A stretch of 17,604 nucleotides of DNA from Bacillota bacterium (GTDB lineage Bacteria > Bacillota > Clostridia > Lachnospirales > Lachnospiraceae), in NCBI GenBank assembly GCA_023387655.1, contig JAEWHR010000067.1, forward strand, positions 1 to 17,604. The letters run 5' to 3'. The position numbers and the translations under genes are program-made. This document shows, piece by piece, positions 15,030 through 17,604 of this stretch (positions are counted from its first letter, which is position 1; every line of letters starts with the position of its first letter). The notes below the pieces were generated by a model. That model was not told the DNA's origin, made no database searches, and saw only the letters and a program-made list of their open reading frames with translations.

Positions 15030-15797
15030 ATGGACTACGGACTAATTGGAGAAAAACTTGGACATAGCTATTCCAAAATCATTCATGAACAGCTTACAGA
15101 CTATCAATATGAGATACACCCTCTAAGTAAAGAGGAGTTTCCTCTTTTTATGGAGAAAAAGAACTTTAAAGCAATTAATGTTACAATTCCTTATAAATGC
15201 GATGTGATTCCTTATCTTGATGTGATCGATGAAAAAGCAAAAAAAATCGGTGCAGTTAACACCATTGTAAATGACAACGGAAAACTCACCGGCTATAATA
15301 CAGATTATGATGGTTTTTACTACACTTTGGTAAAAAGTCAGATCAATGTAAAAGGAAAAAAGGTGTTAGTTCTTGGTAATGGCGGTGCCGCCCTTGCAGT
15401 TCTTGCTGTACTAAAAACTTTAGGTGCGGGACAAATTATTATTGTAAAATACAAAGAAGAAGCGGGCTGTATTACTTATCAACAGGCAAAAGAACAGCAT
15501 TTTGACGCTTCTATTATAGTTAATACAACCCCAGTTGGAATGTATCCAAATTGTGACATTAGTCCAATTGATTTAACACCATATCAAAACTTAGAAGCGG
15601 TTGTCGATGTTATCTACAACCCGCTCACAACCAAACTACTTGCCGAAGCAAGCGAACGCAATATAAAAGCTGTCAATGGTCTTTGGATGCTTGTTGCACA
15701 AGCAAAATATGCAGTGGAACACTTTAAAGATTGTAAACTTAGTGATAATCTCATTGATCCAATTTATCAAAAGGTAGAAGCTTTATTAAAAAAATAG
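15030..15797 (+). CDS. aroE: Shikimate dehydrogenase
   Basis: Reduces 3-dehydroshikimate to shikimate in aromatic amino acid synthesis. With the ATG used it has 255 residues: the shikimate site GHSYSK (11-16), NVTIPYK with catalytic lysine 56, AVNT (75-78), NTDYDG with the paired aspartate 92, the glycine-rich loop GNGGAA (116-121) and NTTPVGM. The usual cofactor-selecting N-R-T after the second strand of the Rossmann fold is replaced by V-K-Y/K-Y-K, so NADP preference is uncertain. The frame is open upstream to 14883, but that start lies inside the promoter, whereas the ATG at 15030 has a GAGG site at 6 nt and begins as the family does. An ATG at 14931 lacks a ribosome site. Followed by a terminator. 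Confidence 0.94.
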   Translation: MDYGLIGEKLGHSYSKIIHEQLTDYQYEIHPLSKEEFPLFMEKKNFKAINVTIPYKCDVIPYLDVIDEKAKKIGAVNTIVNDNGKLTGYNTDYDGFYYTLVKSQINVKGKKVLVLGNGGAALAVLAVLKTLGAGQIIIVKYKEEAGCITYQQAKEQHFDASIIVNTTPVGMYPNCDISPIDLTPYQNLEAVVDVIYNPLTTKLLAEASERNIKAVNGLWMLVAQAKYAVEHFKDCKLSDNLIDPIYQKVEALLKK

Positions 15798-15830
15798 TGA
15801 TATGCTATTGTAAAATAATGTATATTCTTA

Positions 15831-15889
15831 AAAAGTATGGTGTCAAATGACGAGGTATAAGAAACTTGTCATTGAAACACCTTACTTTT
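15831..15889 (+). terminator. Terminator after aroE
   Basis: A long imperfect stem (AAAAGTA, GGTGT and AATGAC pairing with GTCATT, ACACC and TACTTTT, with one mismatch and a small bulge) has a 16-nt loop. It begins 34 nt after the aroE stop. The A-rich/T-rich ends let it act in either direction. The rest of the 290-nt gap up to padR holds only the padR promoter and operator and AT-rich DNA. Confidence 0.62.
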
Positions 15890-16026
15890 CTTAATTTCAT
15901 CTATAAGTTTCATATCATTAACATTACATTTAAGTTCTGTTTCAGTTACTTATTCCTTTAACTATTCCTTTAACCAACCAGTATTACCTATAATTATAAC
16001 CTGATCATTTCTTATAATAATATTTC

Positions 16027-16055
16027 TTTACATATCCATAATTTGGTATTACAAT
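16027..16055 (+). promoter_or_regulatory. SigA promoter of the padR operon
   Basis: TTTACA (16027-16032) and TACAAT (16050-16055) are separated by exactly 17 nt; each differs from the consensus at one base. The expected start is near 16062, about 26 nt before the padR ATG. The -10 overlaps the palindrome at 16052-16074. Confidence 0.75.
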
Positions 16056-16074
16056 ATATCTATACGATATATTG
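16052..16074 (+). promoter_or_regulatory. Palindromic operator, probable PadR autoregulation site
   Basis: CAATATATC and GATATATTG are perfect 9-bp arms around a 5-bp centre (TATAC). The site covers the last bases of the -10 box and the expected transcription start and ends 2 nt before the ribosome site, a classical repressor position. PadR proteins commonly bind such AT-rich dyads in their own promoters. That this PadR is the ligand is inference. Confidence 0.65.
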
Positions 16075-16087
16075 AAGGAGGTAATAT

Positions 16088-16639
16088 ATGCTTGAATCAA
16101 TTCTTTTAGGTATGGTGCTAGACGAAGATTTAACAGGGTATGACATAAAAAAACGCATCGAAACTGGCATCGGAGTTTTTTATAAAGCAAGCTTTGGTAG
16201 TTTATACCCTGCACTTAAGAAGATGACAAGAAAAGGTTATCTAATAGCCTATGAAAAGTCACAGGGTGGTAGAAAAAAGATTTTTTATCAAATAACAGAT
16301 GAAGGTAAAAAAAGTTTTTATGAATGGCTTTCGGCTCCAATGAACATCTTCGATGGAACAAACACTCATCTGGCTAAAGTTTATTTTTTTGATCAATTGT
16401 CCCCAGAGCTTCGAGAACATCAATTACTTCAACATGAAATAAACAATATAAATTATCTGCAAAAACTTGAAACACTGGAAAAAGATTTTGACAAATTGGA
16501 GCATAAAGAATGTTTTTATTATAAGCTTTCTACACTCTATTATGGCATATGCATAACACGTGAGACAATACGATGGTGTCAATCTGTTAGGAAACAGCAG
16601 CCGTTGTCTGATTTAATAAATAAAGGGACTGAATTATGA
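16088..16639 (+). CDS. PadR family transcriptional regulator
   Basis: A 183-residue DNA-binding protein. The N-terminal winged helix (about 1-78) shows the PadR signature: GYDIKKRIE (17-25), FGSLYPALKKMTRKGYL (36-52), then the wing GGRKKIFYQITDEGKK (60-75). The C-terminal part (about 90-175) is the helical Vir_act_alpha_C dimerisation domain. PadR proteins are repressors relieved by small molecules or antimicrobials in several studied cases; the ligand here is unknown. The ATG has AAGGAGGT at 5 nt. The stop overlaps the next ATG (ATGA), so the downstream gene is translationally coupled and probably the target of its control. Confidence 0.93.
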   Translation: MLESILLGMVLDEDLTGYDIKKRIETGIGVFYKASFGSLYPALKKMTRKGYLIAYEKSQGGRKKIFYQITDEGKKSFYEWLSAPMNIFDGTNTHLAKVYFFDQLSPELREHQLLQHEINNINYLQKLETLEKDFDKLEHKECFYYKLSTLYYGICITRETIRWCQSVRKQQPLSDLINKGTEL

Positions 16640-17028
16640 GAGTGCTAGAATCAAAAACGCCTATCCTTATTTTATCTTATCAGAACTGTGAACTCTATTG
16701 TTGTCATTTAGATGGATATAAAGCAAATACAGCGGCCTTATATAAACGTTTGGATGAGATTGAATCCATACTTTCTACCAAGCCCTCCCATTCTAAATTT
16801 AGAATATGGTTTAACTTAGACGATAACATACTTACGAGATCAACAATGAAATTGATTGCTGAGAGTGTAAGACATTTTGAGATACATATCTATAAAATTG
16901 TTTTTATTGGATTACATGGATTTACTAGATGGAAATTTGATTATATTTTGAATCAGACAATTGGAAAGAAAACAATTACGAAAGCATATTTTTCTGATGC
17001 AGAATTAGCGAAAGGATGGCTTTTATAA
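16636..17028 (+). CDS. Small SpoIIAA-like (STAS/SEC14-type) protein 1
   Basis: A 130-residue soluble protein without membrane segments. Its pattern resembles the SpoIIAA-like/STAS-SEC14 family: an N-terminal strand pair (ILILSYQNCELYCCHLDGYK), a helix ending ILSTKPSHSKFRIWFNLDDN, then strand IYKIVFIGLHGFTRWKFDYILNQ and a C-terminal Y-F-S-D-A-E-L-A-K-G-W-L, matching the family's F-D-T-x-E-E-A-x-x-W-L ending. It shares this layout with the next gene. It is unusual in having C18, C22, C23 and H24 close together. The ATG overlaps the padR stop; an AAAGGG site lies upstream. The family has no well-defined function. Assignment rests on pattern recognition and is moderately sure. Confidence 0.72.
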   Translation: MRVLESKTPILILSYQNCELYCCHLDGYKANTAALYKRLDEIESILSTKPSHSKFRIWFNLDDNILTRSTMKLIAESVRHFEIHIYKIVFIGLHGFTRWKFDYILNQTIGKKTITKAYFSDAELAKGWLL

Positions 17029-17045
17029 AAGCTATAGGTGATAAT

Positions 17046-17444
17046 ATGCTAACAAAATCTCCAAGTGGGGCTTTAAGTCCATATTACTATAAAGGCGGAT
17101 ATTTTCATGGGATACATTATGGTAGTTATTTTAATGATATGGACGCCTTGTTTACTATAATTGAAAAAGAAGAGCAATTTATTTTAAATTCACCACAAAT
17201 GAGGAGAATTTTAATAGATTTATATGAAACGAATTTATCAAAATTAGCATTACAAAAAATGATTCAACATATTGAACAGATAAGTCCTAGAATTATAAAA
17301 CTAGCAATAACGTGCGATAAGAAAAGTTTAACTGGTATTCATAGAGCAATGAATAAAGCTAAAATATTAATTTCTGGTCAACTTTATTTATGTACTGATA
17401 TGGAGGAAGCTAAGACATGGTTGGTGAGCGATAGTAGTCAATAA
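17046..17444 (+). CDS. Small SpoIIAA-like (STAS/SEC14-type) protein 2
   Basis: A 132-residue soluble protein, likely a distant paralogue of the preceding product. Both have an R-x-I/L-I-D/N-L strand, a helix, an I-x-K-L/I-x-I/F strand, and a C-terminal (D/S)-x-x-E-x-A-K-x-W-L-(V/L). The N terminus is distinctive and aromatic (SPYYYKGGYFHGIHYGSYFND). The ATG at 17046 has AGGTGAT just upstream. An in-frame ATG at 17016 overlaps the previous gene and has its AAAGG too close, so it was not used. The gap to the previous gene is 17 nt. The last gene of the padR operon, with the GC-rich hairpin region starting 5 nt after its stop. Function unknown. Confidence 0.68.
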   Translation: MLTKSPSGALSPYYYKGGYFHGIHYGSYFNDMDALFTIIEKEEQFILNSPQMRRILIDLYETNLSKLALQKMIQHIEQISPRIIKLAITCDKKSLTGIHRAMNKAKILISGQLYLCTDMEEAKTWLVSDSSQ

Positions 17445-17448
17445 ATTT

Positions 17449-17504
17449 GAACAATGTGGCTTCGCCACTCTAAGAAAAGAACAAAGTGGCTTCGCCACTC
17501 TAAG
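17449..17504 (+). repeat. Two tandem 26-nt hairpin repeats (30-nt period)
   Basis: Units at 17449-17474 and 17479-17504 are identical except at one base (T17455 versus A17485), with AAAA between them. Each contains GTGGC-TTC-GCCAC, a compact 5-bp hairpin (6 bp in the second unit). The GC content is far above the flanking DNA. They start 5 nt after the last gene of the padR operon. Confidence 0.75.
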
Positions 17505-17587
17505 CTCCGCGAAACAACAAGTTCAGGGCGATGCCACTTTGTCGCGCCGAAGCGTCAGCGGAGTGCGCATCCCTCGGAGAGTTTTTT
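17481..17587 (+). terminator. GC-rich structured region ending in T6, probable operon terminator
   Basis: Besides the local hairpins, ACAAAGTGGC (17481-17490) is complementary to GCCACTTTGT (17533-17542). CTCCGC (17505-17510) is complementary to GCGGAG (17558-17563). The two pairings interlock, as in a pseudoknot. A run of six T (17582-17587) follows CTCGGAGAG, so transcription may end there. The final bases (TTAGGAGA, about 17593-17600) resemble a ribosome site for a gene starting just beyond the window. Confidence 0.45.
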
Positions 17588-17604
17588 AATTATTAGGAGA
17601 TTAC

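Noticed and set aside
16005..16214. Minus-strand frame overlapping the padR promoter
   Set aside because: No ribosome site; it lies across the padR promoter, operator and N-terminal coding region.
17449..17504. Two direct repeats resembling a minimal CRISPR array
   Set aside because: The spacer between units is only 4 nt, the repeats are hairpins followed by other complementary segments, and no cas genes are present.

Overview
The window looks like a low-GC Firmicute of the class Clostridia, most likely a spore-forming member of the Lachnospiraceae (a Lachnoclostridium phytofermentans-like genome). Evidence: a complete spoIIIAA-AH sporulation operon, strong AGGAGG-type ribosome sites, frequent GTG/TTG starts, AT-rich intergenic DNA, and a gene order matching the spoIIIA / nusB / xseAB / ispA / dxs / tlyA / argR neighbourhood of Bacillus and Clostridia. 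The genus is an inference.

Layout. (1) Positions 1-8805, minus strand: a long housekeeping cluster, in transcription order Asp23 (yqhY-like) - nusB - xseA - xseB - ispA - dxs - tlyA - nadK - argR, then yebC after a 167-nt gap, then the first codons of another gene at the left edge. A good SigA promoter with an extended -10 sits before the Asp23 gene. Relative to Bacillus subtilis, accBC, folD and recN are absent and nadK lies between tlyA and argR. (2) 9108-14738, minus strand: spoIIIAA-AB-AC-AD-AE-AF-AG-AH, the forespore-mother cell channel ('feeding tube'), with a SigE-type promoter before spoIIIAA and a hairpin terminator after spoIIIAH. (3) 14859-15889, plus strand: aroE, divergent from spoIIIA, with its own promoter, a structured leader and a terminator. 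(4) 16027-17587, plus strand: an accessory three-gene operon encoding a PadR repressor and two small, diverged SpoIIAA-like (STAS/SEC14-type) proteins. Its promoter overlaps a perfect palindrome, and it ends in an unusual GC-rich repeat/hairpin region.

Several start codons are placed later than the longest open frame allows. Ribosome sites decide nadK, xseB, nusB, spoIIIAF, spoIIIAB and the second SpoIIAA-like gene. For spoIIIAA and aroE the promoter lies inside the longest frame, so the start must be further downstream.

The most unusual observations are: (a) an imperfectly conserved ~50-nt hairpin element found both in the aroE leader and in the dxs-tlyA gap, with similar TGTG / 13-nt-loop hairpins before xseB and nadK; (b) the PadR plus paired SpoIIAA-like operon, whose function I cannot name; (c) the GC-rich tandem hairpin/pseudoknot-capable region at the right end; (d) an insertion of roughly 25 residues in IspA.
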